DNA of 64,000 nt from Deltaproteobacteria bacterium (GTDB lineage: Bacteria; Myxococcota; Kuafuiibacteriia; Kuafuiibacteriales; Kuafuiibacteriaceae), in NCBI GenBank assembly GCA_011526105.1, contig WYAZ01000191.1:62001-126000 (forward strand), read 5' to 3'. A program made the translations under genes and the position numbers. The notes under the pieces are model-generated. The model did not search any database. It was not told the origin of the DNA and worked only from the letters and a program-made list of their open reading frames with translations. Below are positions 16,961-25,929 of the stretch, one piece after another (the first letter of the stretch is position 1; each line of letters starts with the position of its first letter).

Positions 16961-17115
16961 CACAGCTTCTCCAACCAGATCGCATCGAGGATGAAACTCG
17001 TGTGACTTGAGGCGGTCTTGAAATACAACGAACTCCCGCAATACACAACCGGCCTCGATGGCGAGCTCGTTGGGCCTTCGACGCGCTGGATCAACACTTG
17101 AACATCCGTACAGCA
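16960..17115 (-). pseudogene. C-terminal remnant of a beta-sandwich/carbohydrate-binding type protein
   Basis: This open frame ends in PVVYCGSSLYFKTASSHTSF, ILDAIWLEKL and a stop that overlaps the lipoprotein start (ATGA). A terminal strand of the type IDDVWLE/LDAIWLE is common at the end of jelly-roll carbohydrate-binding modules. No start codon with a plausible N-terminus exists, because the frame runs into the neighbouring gene on the opposite strand at about 17133. It is probably the 3' stub of a gene cut off by rearrangement. Confidence 0.35.
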
Positions 17116-17132
17116 TGGGTTAGAAAAACGCC

Positions 17133-18965
17133 GTGCGGGTCGACGAGTTCCATCCGTGGTCCGCAGCCCCTCCCTCACGAACGTCTCGCGATCTCGACGC
17201 GCACCGCATCGACGCTGAACTAGAGCGCCACGTCCGCGCCCACGCGCAACTCAGGTTGCGGATGGGCGAGCTGCTCGATGCCCTCTTCGTCACGCGCGGA
17301 CACCACGAACTCGGCTTCTCTTCGATGAGCGCCTACGTCGTCGAGCGCGCGGGCGAATCCGGACGGTGGGGCCAAGAGACACGCGCCTTGGCTCGAAGAC
17401 TTCGCGAGCGGAACCTTCGGCACCTGCGCGGCGCCCTCGTCTTTGGCCATCTGAACTGGAGCATGGCGGAGGTGATCTCGCGCCATGCCCAGCCCGACAC
17501 TGAGCTCGCGCTGATTTGCGCCTCGGCCGGGCGCACCGTGCGCGCGGTGCAGATCGAGCTGGCGGGGGATTCGCACACGACCAACCCCGTGGGCGCGGGT
17601 GCGTCAACGGCCGAACCCGAGCGCAGGTCGCGCCGCCGGTGGGTCACGCCGGCCGAACTGGCGATGCTTCATACCTCACGTTTGCTGGTCTCGTACCTCA
17701 CGAGCGCGCACGCCTCGGACGAAGCGTTGCTCACCGCCCTGCTCGGCGAAGCCGAGAGCAACCTCGCGTCGATGCGTGAAGCGTCCACGAGCGCACCAGC
17801 TAACTGCCACGCTTCACCCGAAGAGAGGTTCGAGGCGGCGACCGCCGCACTGAATCAGCTTCTCGAATCCGAGCAAGCGCGACGCAGCGCTGCTCGAAAC
17901 GAAAACCACGCCGCGTCGGCGAACCCAGAACTTTCGGTGCGGCCCGTGAATGCCACGACCATCACCCCGCTCGAAGCCACATCGGTGCCGAGTGACCCCG
18001 CAGCACTCGACGCCGCCATCCGAAAGCTGGCGGCCCAGTTCAGGGGTCAGCAGCTCGATCTCGCGGACCTCGCTCACGAGGTTCTGAAACGCCGCCGCTG
18101 GCGTGCGCTCGGGTTCGACAGCGCCGCCCACTATGCGGAGGTCCGTCTGGGGCTCAGTCTCTCGTGCCTCGAACACAAGGCAACGCTCGCGAGGCGTCTT
18201 CAGCGCCATCCGCGGTTGAGGGAGAGCCTTCGCGCCGGTCTGCTCGGCACCGAGGCGGTGCTGCTCTTGGGCCGAGTGCTCGGTCGGCACGCGGAACCCG
18301 CACTCATCGAGGCTTGGATGGAGCGAGCACGGACGAGGACCTACAGATGTTTGCGGGAGGAGGTCGACCTCGTTCTGCTCGCGCTCAGCTTCGACCCGCA
18401 GGGTTCGCGTGGGCCGCCCGGCCCAGACGAACTCGAAGCCGCGGCGGAGATCGAACGAAAGGTGCAAAGTGGGGAGCTGTTCCGATCGATGCTCGGCGCC
18501 CAAAACCTGGGCCCGCAGACATCCGTCGCTCTCTCCGCCGTCCTCGACGACCGAAGCCGCGCCCCGAACGGCGTCCCCCCGGTGTTTCTGCGCCTCTCAA
18601 ACGAGCTGTATGAGCACTGGCGGCGGATCGAAGCCGAGTTTCACGCCCTCGCCGGGGCGAAGCGGTCGTTTCTCGGCTTCATGTGCACGAGTCTGTGGTC
18701 GACGTGGCTGCCCTATCTCGAGGCCTGGGACGACAAGTGGGCCGAGCTGTATCGTCGAGACCGGCACCGATGTCAGAACCCGGTCTGCGGGCGGCGCGAC
18801 GTCACGCCCCATCACATCGTGTTTCGGGCGCACGGGGGCACGGATGCGCTCGAGAACATGGTGAGCTTGTGTTCGTGGTGTCACTTGGAAGGGGTGCACC
18901 GTGGGCGCATCCGGGTGGAAGGTCGTGCAGGCGAGCTGCGTTGGCAGATCGGGCGGTGTCGCTGA
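17133..18965 (+). CDS. HNH-endonuclease-domain protein with duplicated helical domain
   Basis: The 610-aa product ends in an HNH nuclease domain: CQNPVCGRRDVTPHHIVFRA, then N in ALENMVSL, then CSWCHLEGVH, giving the His-Asn-His core and two Cys pairs that probably bind a structural zinc. Residues about 45-150 and 290-405 look like two copies of one helical domain (shared pattern: LGF-S-Y, then ARRL, then LR-x-x-L-x-x-G, then a Ala/Val-rich helix, then TVRAVQIEL or TYRCLREEV), separated by an Ala/Ser/Glu-rich linker. The start is GTG 17133. Such proteins recur as multi-copy, often mobile, genes; the DNA target is unknown. Its stop is 17 bp from the convergent ATPase gene. Confidence 0.8.
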   Translation: MRVDEFHPWSAAPPSRTSRDLDAHRIDAELERHVRAHAQLRLRMGELLDALFVTRGHHELGFSSMSAYVVERAGESGRWGQETRALARRLRERNLRHLRGALVFGHLNWSMAEVISRHAQPDTELALICASAGRTVRAVQIELAGDSHTTNPVGAGASTAEPERRSRRRWVTPAELAMLHTSRLLVSYLTSAHASDEALLTALLGEAESNLASMREASTSAPANCHASPEERFEAATAALNQLLESEQARRSAARNENHAASANPELSVRPVNATTITPLEATSVPSDPAALDAAIRKLAAQFRGQQLDLADLAHEVLKRRRWRALGFDSAAHYAEVRLGLSLSCLEHKATLARRLQRHPRLRESLRAGLLGTEAVLLLGRVLGRHAEPALIEAWMERARTRTYRCLREEVDLVLLALSFDPQGSRGPPGPDELEAAAEIERKVQSGELFRSMLGAQNLGPQTSVALSAVLDDRSRAPNGVPPVFLRLSNELYEHWRRIEAEFHALAGAKRSFLGFMCTSLWSTWLPYLEAWDDKWAELYRRDRHRCQNPVCGRRDVTPHHIVFRAHGGTDALENMVSLCSWCHLEGVHRGRIRVEGRAGELRWQIGRCR

Positions 18966-18982
18966 GGCCGGACCGTCCGAGC

Positions 18983-20179
18983 TCAAAGATTCCGCCTCGA
19001 CCCGCCGAGCACGTCGGACGGCGGGCCGGCGAAGAACGTCTCGAGCGCCACTCCTCCCGCGCCCACGATCACAGGATGGGTCTTCGGGTACCGGGCGAGA
19101 AACTTCTCGAGGCCTCGGCTCGGTCGCATCCGGGTGCTCTTCACTTCGATGGCCCAAGTCTTCTGGCCGTGGTTCACCACGAAGTCCACCTCGTCATCTC
19201 CATCGCGCCAATAGCTGATCGACCATGCGGGACCATGCAGGTGATTGAGCAGGTGTGCTCCCACTGCGTTCTCGACCAGGCGTCCCCAGAGCTCTCCGTC
19301 TGCCCGGGCTTCCGAGAAGTTGGGGAGCAGCGAAGAGGTCGCAAGTGCGTTGTTCCACAGGACGAGCTTGGGACTCGAAGCCCGCTTTCGCACGACGCCG
19401 CGCGTGAACATCGGGAGCCCCGAGATCAAGAACGCCGTCTCGAGTAGACTCAGGTAGTGGGCCAGCGTGGTCGTGTTCCCCGCGTCGTGGAGCTGCCCCA
19501 ACATCTTCGTATAGGAGACAACCTGGGCCGGATAGCCAGCCGCCACCGCAAAAAGATGTCGTAGGAGCGCCGGCTTGTTGACGGTCTGGAGCTGAAGCAC
19601 ATCTCGCGCGATGACGGTCTCCACCAGTGAGTCCGTCACGTAGCGCTTCCAGGTGTCGACCGTCTGCGTCAGCTCAGCCGCGCCCGGATAGCCGCCGAAG
19701 TAGATCCATTCGTCTAGACCCACTCCGAACGCGACCTTCATCTCTGGCCAGGACCAGTGCATGCATCGATGAAGAAAGAATCGACCGGCGAGACTCTCGG
19801 TGAGACCCTTCTGAACCAAGAGGGCGGACGAGCCGAGAAGCAGGGGGCGCACCTTGCTCTTGGTCTTCTTGCGCGCGTCCCATCGCTTCTTGACCACCTC
19901 GCTCCAGCCCGGAACCTTTTGCACCTCGTCGAGGACGAGCAGCACCGGCCCACCGGTGCTGAGACGCTCCGCGAGTTCCCACTGCAGGTCGATCCATTCT
20001 GGCCGATGGGGTCGCGGCGAATCGGCGGTGATGACGTGCGCTGGCCACCCGAGGCTCTCCGCGATCTGCTCGGCGGCGGTGGTCTTGCCGACCTGGCGGG
20101 GGCCCACGACCACGCGGACGAACGGGGGACCGGACTCGAGCGCGGAGGCGACCTCCGCCACCAACGATCGACGGTACAT
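18983..20179 (-). CDS. AAA ATPase with C-terminal PD-(D/E)xK nuclease-like domain (DUF4143 type)
   Basis: The 398-aa protein has Walker A GPRQVGKTT near residue 27, Walker B VLLVLDEVQ, and a sensor segment LLLGSSALL, followed by a DUF4143-type C-terminal half. That half ends in YWRDGDDEVDFVV and WAIEVKST, which fit the D...ExK nuclease core. ATG 20179 is the first plausible start, with an AT-rich promoter-like region upstream. Proteins of this class are widespread, patchily distributed accessory genes of uncertain role; an involvement in defence or in a selfish module is inference. Confidence 0.88.
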   Translation of the reverse strand: MYRRSLVAEVASALESGPPFVRVVVGPRQVGKTTAAEQIAESLGWPAHVITADSPRPHRPEWIDLQWELAERLSTGGPVLLVLDEVQKVPGWSEVVKKRWDARKKTKSKVRPLLLGSSALLVQKGLTESLAGRFFLHRCMHWSWPEMKVAFGVGLDEWIYFGGYPGAAELTQTVDTWKRYVTDSLVETVIARDVLQLQTVNKPALLRHLFAVAAGYPAQVVSYTKMLGQLHDAGNTTTLAHYLSLLETAFLISGLPMFTRGVVRKRASSPKLVLWNNALATSSLLPNFSEARADGELWGRLVENAVGAHLLNHLHGPAWSISYWRDGDDEVDFVVNHGQKTWAIEVKSTRMRPSRGLEKFLARYPKTHPVIVGAGGVALETFFAGPPSDVLGGSRRNL

Positions 20180-20225
20180 GGGCAGAAGGTGTCGCGCGGG
20201 GGGCGACCCGTCAATACTCAAGCGC

Positions 20226-20259
20226 TGAGTAATTTTACGCTGGTATTGAGTAAGTTCAA
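20226..20259 (-). promoter_or_regulatory. Promoter and TTACTCA operator repeats for the ATPase gene
   Basis: On the minus strand TTGAAC (20254-20259) and TAAAAT (20232-20237) are separated by 16 bp, a good sigma-70-like promoter in otherwise GC-rich DNA, about 53 bp before the ATG. TTACTCA occurs twice in direct orientation, 21 bp apart (20247-20253 and 20226-20232), and an inverted TACTCA-AGCGC-TGAGTA lies at 20215-20231. Repeats bracketing the -10 at two helical turns are typical of a repressor site; the regulator is unknown. Confidence 0.45.
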
Positions 20260-20450
20260 CTCTGGCAGAAAAACCCAGCAATATAAGGAGTCTACAGTAC
20301 GCGTGGAGAACGGTGAACCTAGCCGAAGCGGAGGTCTCCTACGCGCTGGGGGCCGTCGAGGGCGCCATCCATCGCGGATTCGCCGTCGCCGCGGACTCGA
20401 GGAGCAAGCGAGCGGGCTGAGCCTCCTCGCCTCGGACGCCGGCGGACCGC

Positions 20451-22448
20451 TCAGGACTTCAGCCAAAGCTCGATCTTGGCCGCGACCTTCTCCGCAGTGA
20501 ACCCGAAGTGCTCCGCGAGCGCCTCATACGGCGCGCTCTCGCCGAAGCGATCGATCCCGATGTTGAGGCCGCTCAATCCGGTGAACTCACGCCATGAGGT
20601 CGTGCGCCCGAGCTCGAGCGACACCAGGCGAGCATCTGCACCGAGCACCGAAGTCTGGTACGCCGCGTCTTGAGCGCGGAAACGCTCGACCGAAGGGATC
20701 GACACGACGTTCACGAGATGGCCTTTGGCCGCGAGCAAAGCAGCGGCCTCCACCGCGATGTGAACCTCGCTCCCGGTCGCGATGATCGCGACCTTGGCGC
20801 CCGGACGATCGACGAGCCGATAACCGCCGCGCCAGACCGTCTTGGGGTCAAAGCCCGCCGCGCGTTCGAGCACCGGCACGTCCTGGCGTGTGAACACCAA
20901 CCCGTGCGGGCCCTCTTCACCCTCGCCCACCGCGTAGGCCCAAGACATCGCGGTCTCGAGGCCATCGGCGGGTCGCCAGACCGTGTAGCCTGGGATTAAA
21001 CGCAGCGCGGCGAGGTGCTCCACCGGCTGGTGTGTGGGCCCGTCTTCGCCCAGATAGATGGAGTCATGGGTGAACACCATGAGCTGCCGCACCTTCATGA
21101 GCGCCGCGAGCCGCAGCGCGGGCCGCATGTAGTCGGAGAAGACCAAGAAGGTCGCGCCAAACGGGACGAAGGCGCCGTAGAGGACGAGCCCGTTCGCGAT
21201 GCTCGCCATCGCGTGCTCGCGCACCCCGAAGTGGATGTTGCGGCCCGCGAACTCACCCGGGGCCAAAAAGGCCGAGCCCTTGATCTCGCTCTTGTTCGAA
21301 CCCGCGAGATCCGCGGAGCCGCCGATGAGCCCCGGGAGTTCCTTCGCGAGCTCGTTGATCGCGGTGCCGCTCATGGCGCGGGTCGCACCCTTGGCGGCCT
21401 TCAGCTTCTCGAGCGCTGACGCCCAGAAGTCGGCGCGCACTTCGCGGCTCCAGTGTGCATCCCACTGTGCTGCACGTGAAGCATCCGCCTTCTTCCAGGC
21501 CTGAAGCTTTGAGGTCCACGTCTCGTGCTCCGCATGTCCGCGGGCGCCGGCCGCCGCGAAATACGCCTGCACGTCGGCCGGGATGTGAAACGGAGGGTGA
21601 TTCCAGCCGAGCTTCTCTTTCGTCAGCTTGGTTTCGGCCTCGCCCATGGGTTCGCCGTGCGCCTTGCTCGTGTCTTGCCGGTTCGGGCTGCCGAAGCCGA
21701 TGTGCGTCTTCGCGATGATGAGCGTGGGCTTGGTCTTTTCGGCCTTGCCCACGAGCAGCGCCGCTTTGACCGCGTCCTGATCGTGCCCATCGACCTCGAG
21801 CACGTGCCAGCGATACGCGACAAAGCGCGCCTTCACGTCTTCGGTGAAGGTGATGTTGGTCTTGCCGTCGATGGTGATCTGGTTGTCGTCGAAGACGTAG
21901 ACCAGCTCGCCCAGTCCCAAGTGTCCCGCGATGGAGGCGGCCTCCGCGGTGACCCCTTCCATCAAGCAGCCATCGCCGCAGATCGCAAACACGCTGTGAT
22001 CGATGGGCGCGAAGCTTCCGTCTCCGGCAAAACGCGCCCGCATCATGCGCGCGCCGATCGCCATGCCCACGCCGTTGACGAAGCCTTGGCCGAGCGGCCC
22101 GGTGGTGGTCTCTACGCCCGGGGTCATGCCGTACTCGGGGTGACCGGGGGTCTTCGAGCCGAGCTGACGAAAGCGCCGCAGCTCGTCGAGCGAGAGCTCA
22201 TGGCCAGAGAGGTGGAGCAGCGAATAGAGCAGCGCCGAGGCGTGGCCGTTCGAGAGCACGAAGCGATCGCGGTTGGCCCAGGTGGGATCTTTGGGATCGA
22301 AGCGCAGCACCTCGCCGAACAAGACGGTGGCGATGTCCGCGAGGCCCATCGGCGCGCCGGGATGGCCGCTGTTCGCGGCGTTCGTCATGTCCAGGGCGAG
22401 CGCGCGAAGGGTGTTGGCGGCGAGGCTCCGGGTCTCTTGGGCGGTCAT
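20451..22448 (-). CDS. tkt: Transketolase
   Basis: The 665-aa enzyme transfers two-carbon ketol units in the pentose phosphate pathway using thiamine diphosphate. It has the N-terminal SGHPGAPMG substrate/ThDP motif, the metal/ThDP motif starting GDGCLMEGV and ending DDNQITIDG, the catalytic Glu region FGVREHAM, and the C-terminal domain with LELGRTTSW. Length is typical. ATG 22448 is chosen because the 14 preceding in-frame codons (MHVDRRVG) are not part of the family. A scrambled copy of its 3' end lies at 13575-13861. Confidence 0.95.
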   Translation of the reverse strand: MTAQETRSLAANTLRALALDMTNAANSGHPGAPMGLADIATVLFGEVLRFDPKDPTWANRDRFVLSNGHASALLYSLLHLSGHELSLDELRRFRQLGSKTPGHPEYGMTPGVETTTGPLGQGFVNGVGMAIGARMMRARFAGDGSFAPIDHSVFAICGDGCLMEGVTAEAASIAGHLGLGELVYVFDDNQITIDGKTNITFTEDVKARFVAYRWHVLEVDGHDQDAVKAALLVGKAEKTKPTLIIAKTHIGFGSPNRQDTSKAHGEPMGEAETKLTKEKLGWNHPPFHIPADVQAYFAAAGARGHAEHETWTSKLQAWKKADASRAAQWDAHWSREVRADFWASALEKLKAAKGATRAMSGTAINELAKELPGLIGGSADLAGSNKSEIKGSAFLAPGEFAGRNIHFGVREHAMASIANGLVLYGAFVPFGATFLVFSDYMRPALRLAALMKVRQLMVFTHDSIYLGEDGPTHQPVEHLAALRLIPGYTVWRPADGLETAMSWAYAVGEGEEGPHGLVFTRQDVPVLERAAGFDPKTVWRGGYRLVDRPGAKVAIIATGSEVHIAVEAAALLAAKGHLVNVVSIPSVERFRAQDAAYQTSVLGADARLVSLELGRTTSWREFTGLSGLNIGIDRFGESAPYEALAEHFGFTAEKVAAKIELWLKS

Positions 22449-22596
22449 GGCGGGCTTATGGGCGGAGCCGACCCGCCGGTCAACGTGCAAGCAGACCCAC
22501 GAATTCAGGGTGGTTGCGGCTCGTTCTGCGGGGGCCGACGGATCGCAGGGCTGGTTGACTTCAGCGGGTCATGCATCCAGGCTGCTTCATATATGC

Positions 22597-22627
22597 GACA
22601 CCTAGTGCTGTGTGTCTCATCTATGAG
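22597..22627 (+). promoter_or_regulatory. Putative HipB operator and start-codon dyad
   Basis: Directly upstream of hipB there is an inverted repeat GACAC-N10-GTGTC (22597-22616) and, abutting it, a perfect dyad CTCAT-CT-ATGAG (22616-22627) that includes the hipB start codon. HipB-type antitoxins autoregulate through palindromes in this position. The assignment as an operator is inferred from position and symmetry. Confidence 0.4.
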
Positions 22628-22973
22628 TCTGCACATGCCAAAGGTCTCCCAACGTCCGTCCTCCCAATACAGCCGCAATGCCCTGGTGCTCCTGGGGCAG
22701 CTCATCCGTGAAGGACGGCTTGCGAACGCGTTGAGCACGACCGAGCTCGCGACTCGCGCCGGCATCTCTCGATCACTTCTGCATCGGATCGAACGCGGTG
22801 ATCCCAGGTGCGCGATCGGTGCGGTGTTCGAGACGGCGGCGATCTGCGGCGTCTCTCTCTTCGAGCCCGACGAGCGCTCGCTGGCCGCTCGCCTCGCCAG
22901 GCACCAGGAGAAGCTGGTGCTGCTGCCCAAGTCCGTCCGAAGGCCGCACAAAGAGGTGAAGGATGATTTCTGA
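22623..22973 (+). CDS. hipB: HipB-like XRE-family antitoxin/regulator
   Basis: The 116-aa protein has an XRE helix-turn-helix at about residues 20-80: LGQLIREGRLANALSTTELA, then RAGISRSLLHRIERGDP, matching the Cro/C1-type fold of HipB. The Arg/Lys-rich C-terminus (LARHQEKLVLLPKSVRRPHK) could contact the partner. ATG 22623 or 22635 could be used. The 3' end overlaps hipA by 11 bp, the usual antitoxin-toxin coupling. It should bind DNA and neutralise or sequester the HipA kinase. Confidence 0.82.
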   Translation: MSLHMPKVSQRPSSQYSRNALVLLGQLIREGRLANALSTTELATRAGISRSLLHRIERGDPRCAIGAVFETAAICGVSLFEPDERSLAARLARHQEKLVLLPKSVRRPHKEVKDDF

Positions 22974-24240
22974 GGCGCCCTGCTCCGAGGCCTACGTCTG
23001 GGTCTGGCTGCCCGAAGCCGATGCTCCGGTGGTGGCAGGCCTCTTGTCTCGCCGCGGCCAACAACTCGTCTTCAACTACGGCCGCAGCTACCTCGCGCGA
23101 AGCGACGCGATCTCGCTCTACACCCCTGAGCTTACGCTAAGAACCGATGAGATCCGGCCGCTCCCGGGCCTCGACATGCCCAGCTGCATTCGCGACGCCT
23201 CGCCCGATGCTTGGGGACGGCGCGTGCTGCTCAACCGCAAGCTGGGCGGCAAGGGCGTGCGCGCGAGGACCGAGGAACTCGACGAGCTCAGCTATCTCCT
23301 GGAGTCTGGCTCAGACCGCATCGGCGCCCTCGACTTCCAAGCCTCCTCGAGCGACTACGTCCCGCGGCAAGCACAGAACGCCTCGCTCGAGGAGCTTCTG
23401 ACCGCAGCCGAAGGAGTGGAGCGCGGCCTGCTCCTCGGGCCGGAGCTGTCGCTCGCGCTTCAGCACGGCACCTCCATCGGCGGGGCCAGACCGAAGGCGC
23501 TCATCGAGGACGGCAAGAAGAAATACATCGCAAAGTTCTCGGCCAGCCATGACCAGTACAACGTCGTGAAGGCGGAGTTCATCGCGATGCGTTTGGCCGC
23601 ACACGTGGGCCTGGATGTCGCCAAGGTGCAGCTCAGCGCGGCCCTCGGCAAAGACGTGCTGCTCATCGAGCGTTTCGATCGCGTCCTCCACGACGGGGTT
23701 TGGCGCCGAAAGGCCATGGTCTCGGCGCTCACGATGCTCGAGCTCGACGAGATGATGGCGGCCTACGCCAGCTACGAGAAACTGACCGAGATCATCCGGC
23801 ATCGCTTCGCCGACCCGAAGACGGCCGCGCGCGAGCTCTTCGGCCGGCTCGTCTTCAATGTCCTTTGCGGCAACACGGACGATCACGCGCGCAATCATGC
23901 CGCGTTCTGGGACGGTCACCGACCGTCGCTCACGCCGGCCTATGACCTCTGCCCTCAGCTGCGAACCGGAGAGGAGGCGTCGCAGGCGATGCGGATCCGC
24001 GGTGACGATCGCCGAAGCCAGATCGCGGCCTGCCTCGATGCGGCGCCGAACTTCCTCCTGAAGCCGGCGGACGCCATCGAGCTCGTGAATCAGCAGGTGC
24101 GGATCATCGAGCGGGAGTGGGACTCGGTCTGCGCCGAGGCCGGTCTTGCGCCCGTCGACCGCGCCTTCCTTTGGCGGCGGCAGTTTTTGAACCGGTACGC
24201 GTTCTACGATGCGCCGAAGGGCGTCGAGGTGCCCGGGTAG
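22963..24240 (+). CDS. hipA: HipA-family serine/threonine kinase toxin
   Basis: The 425-aa protein has the HipA fold: an N-terminal subdomain (VWVWLPEADAPVVAGLL, then SPDAWGRR), a G-loop-like GTSIGGARPKALI segment, the ATP-binding Lys in KYIAKF, the catalytic loop NVLCGNTDDHARNHAAFW with Asp and Asn, and the metal-binding Asp in LTPAYDLCPQ. All kinase residues look intact. Characterised HipA toxins phosphorylate GltX and cause growth arrest; whether this one does is not shown by sequence. A gltX gene lies at 63522, as in any genome. Confidence 0.88.
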   Translation: MISEAPCSEAYVWVWLPEADAPVVAGLLSRRGQQLVFNYGRSYLARSDAISLYTPELTLRTDEIRPLPGLDMPSCIRDASPDAWGRRVLLNRKLGGKGVRARTEELDELSYLLESGSDRIGALDFQASSSDYVPRQAQNASLEELLTAAEGVERGLLLGPELSLALQHGTSIGGARPKALIEDGKKKYIAKFSASHDQYNVVKAEFIAMRLAAHVGLDVAKVQLSAALGKDVLLIERFDRVLHDGVWRRKAMVSALTMLELDEMMAAYASYEKLTEIIRHRFADPKTAARELFGRLVFNVLCGNTDDHARNHAAFWDGHRPSLTPAYDLCPQLRTGEEASQAMRIRGDDRRSQIAACLDAAPNFLLKPADAIELVNQQVRIIEREWDSVCAEAGLAPVDRAFLWRRQFLNRYAFYDAPKGVEVPG

Positions 24241-24293
24241 GTGTGCCCTCGAGGCGTGTCATCGGAATGGGGGCTACAACACGAGCAACGATA

Positions 24294-25913
24294 TCAGCGC
24301 TGGCCGAGATTCAACGATCGCGTCTCCCAATACACGGCGTCGTGGTCCAGCGCGTCACTGCCATTCTTCCTGACCTCCGCGCTACCTGGCACAAGCGGCC
24401 ACAACGCCCACGCGTTTAGGACAACCTCGCCTTCTGGAGCCGCGCTCCCCGCGCTGGGCGGAGGAATCGTCAGCACTGCGCTCGGCCTCTCACCGAGATC
24501 CCAGAACTCGAAAAGTCCGCTCGCGCTGAACGCGACGACGTGCATCAAGGCCCCGGCCCGTGCCCCAGCGAAAGCCCAAGAGACTTCGCGCTCTTTGGTT
24601 TGGAGTCGCAGCATCGGGGGCAGCGGTGGCGGCACAAAGGTTGGGGCTCGCGTCGTACGTGCCATGCGGAACCCGCGACGCGAGGGTCCGCCAGGCTCGG
24701 CCAGCGTGGAGCTCACGGTGAAGCGGATGAGATCGACCGCGTCGGCGAGCGTCCCCTGGCGCTCGGGCAAGCCCGACACCGGCATGCCTTCAGTGACCGT
24801 GCGGTCGAAGAAGGGCAGAACCACGTCATCCGCCGGTAGGTAGATCTCGACCCCAGCGGACGTCCCGGTCGCCCACGTCGGCCGCAATGGGAGCTCTACC
24901 GCAAGTGCTCGGGTCAGCGGGATCGTCAGGGCAATCTCCAATCCCTCGAGCCGTTCCTCTGGGTTGAGGGTCAGATCCCTCGTGAACCCCGAAAACACGA
25001 GCTCGGAAACGAGCCCGGATGGCAAAACGAGTGATTCGTGAAATGCCAGCGCGCCGAGCCCCACGAAGCCCGGTGCGTCGGCCATCAGTTCGAAGTCTAC
25101 GAGTTCGACGTAGTTCGGTGGGAAGAGTGAGCCGAAGTTGGAGTCGCCAACGATGGGCGCACTCGAAGAGAGATGCTCGTACGGCGGAGGCCGGTTCACC
25201 GGAGGGTACGAAAAAAGGGGCCGAGGCGGCGTGCGCCGATACACTGGCCACAGAGAAGCGATGTTTCGCCCGGTCACTCCTTCGGGCCCGAACACGGTGG
25301 GCATGTTCTCCCAACCCGTGACCTCGCCTGACAAGTGCCCGGGAGGGGGCAGGACCGGCGGCTCTGGTTGCCACGCTCCGGACAAGGCCTCCGCCGACAC
25401 CACCGAGACCAACAGCTGAGCGAGCCCGAGTCCGTGCACATGCACCACGCTGTACCCCTCGGCGTCCACGCGGACGTCGACTGGGCCGCGCAGACGACGA
25501 CCCAGGAAGCGCACGCAACCCCGCGCATCGGTGACGCCCTGAACTTCTCGAGTCGGTTCCACCACCGTCACGCGACTGCCCGCGAGCGACGGAGACTCAC
25601 CGACTCGATCGACGAAGACGGTGAGTTCGCCCATCATCGGGCCACCCCCCGCGATAGGATAGGGAAGCCGTTGAACCTCCGCCTCACAAGGGACGACGGT
25701 CGTGACTTCCGGGACCTCTCCACCGTCCGTCGGCGCGGCGTCGGGCTTGTGGGAGCCATCCGCGATCGCAGCATCTTGCCCCGATTGAACATCGCCAAGC
25801 GAGGAGCTCGCGTCGAGCATGCTCGCGTCGCCCAGACCGGTCGTGCCTTGCTCGCACGCAAGGGCGAAGGTCGCGACCACGGCAGCGAGCCGCCATCGCG
25901 CGATCCTTAGCAC
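24294..25913 (-). CDS. Large surface lipoprotein of unknown function
   Basis: The 539-aa product begins at a GTG (25913; a second GTG two codons earlier is possible) with a signal ending in lipobox LAC (VVATFALAC). An Asp/Ala/Ser-rich low-complexity tether of about 70 residues follows, then a carboxypeptidase-regulatory-like beta-sandwich (VTVVEPTREVQGVTDARGCV, then DVRVDAEGYSVVHVHG), and a long C-terminal region with many Pro clusters (VPPPLPPM, LPPPGHL). This suggests an exposed outer-membrane lipoprotein. It diverges from 25955 across a poly-G tract. No catalytic motif was seen. Confidence 0.7.
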   Translation of the reverse strand: MLRIARWRLAAVVATFALACEQGTTGLGDASMLDASSSLGDVQSGQDAAIADGSHKPDAAPTDGGEVPEVTTVVPCEAEVQRLPYPIAGGGPMMGELTVFVDRVGESPSLAGSRVTVVEPTREVQGVTDARGCVRFLGRRLRGPVDVRVDAEGYSVVHVHGLGLAQLLVSVVSAEALSGAWQPEPPVLPPPGHLSGEVTGWENMPTVFGPEGVTGRNIASLWPVYRRTPPRPLFSYPPVNRPPPYEHLSSSAPIVGDSNFGSLFPPNYVELVDFELMADAPGFVGLGALAFHESLVLPSGLVSELVFSGFTRDLTLNPEERLEGLEIALTIPLTRALAVELPLRPTWATGTSAGVEIYLPADDVVLPFFDRTVTEGMPVSGLPERQGTLADAVDLIRFTVSSTLAEPGGPSRRGFRMARTTRAPTFVPPPLPPMLRLQTKEREVSWAFAGARAGALMHVVAFSASGLFEFWDLGERPSAVLTIPPPSAGSAAPEGEVVLNAWALWPLVPGSAEVRKNGSDALDHDAVYWETRSLNLGQR

Positions 25914-25929
25914 ACCCACACTTGACTCA

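Noticed and set aside
20293-20450. Short plus-strand frame encoding AEAEVSYALGAVEGAIHRGF
   Set aside because: About 35 codons, no ribosome-binding site and no partner; it could be a remnant but cannot be supported as a gene.
21525-22622. Upstream extension of the hipB frame
   Set aside because: It is antisense to tkt and has no helix-turn-helix or other motif. HipB-type proteins are about 100 aa.
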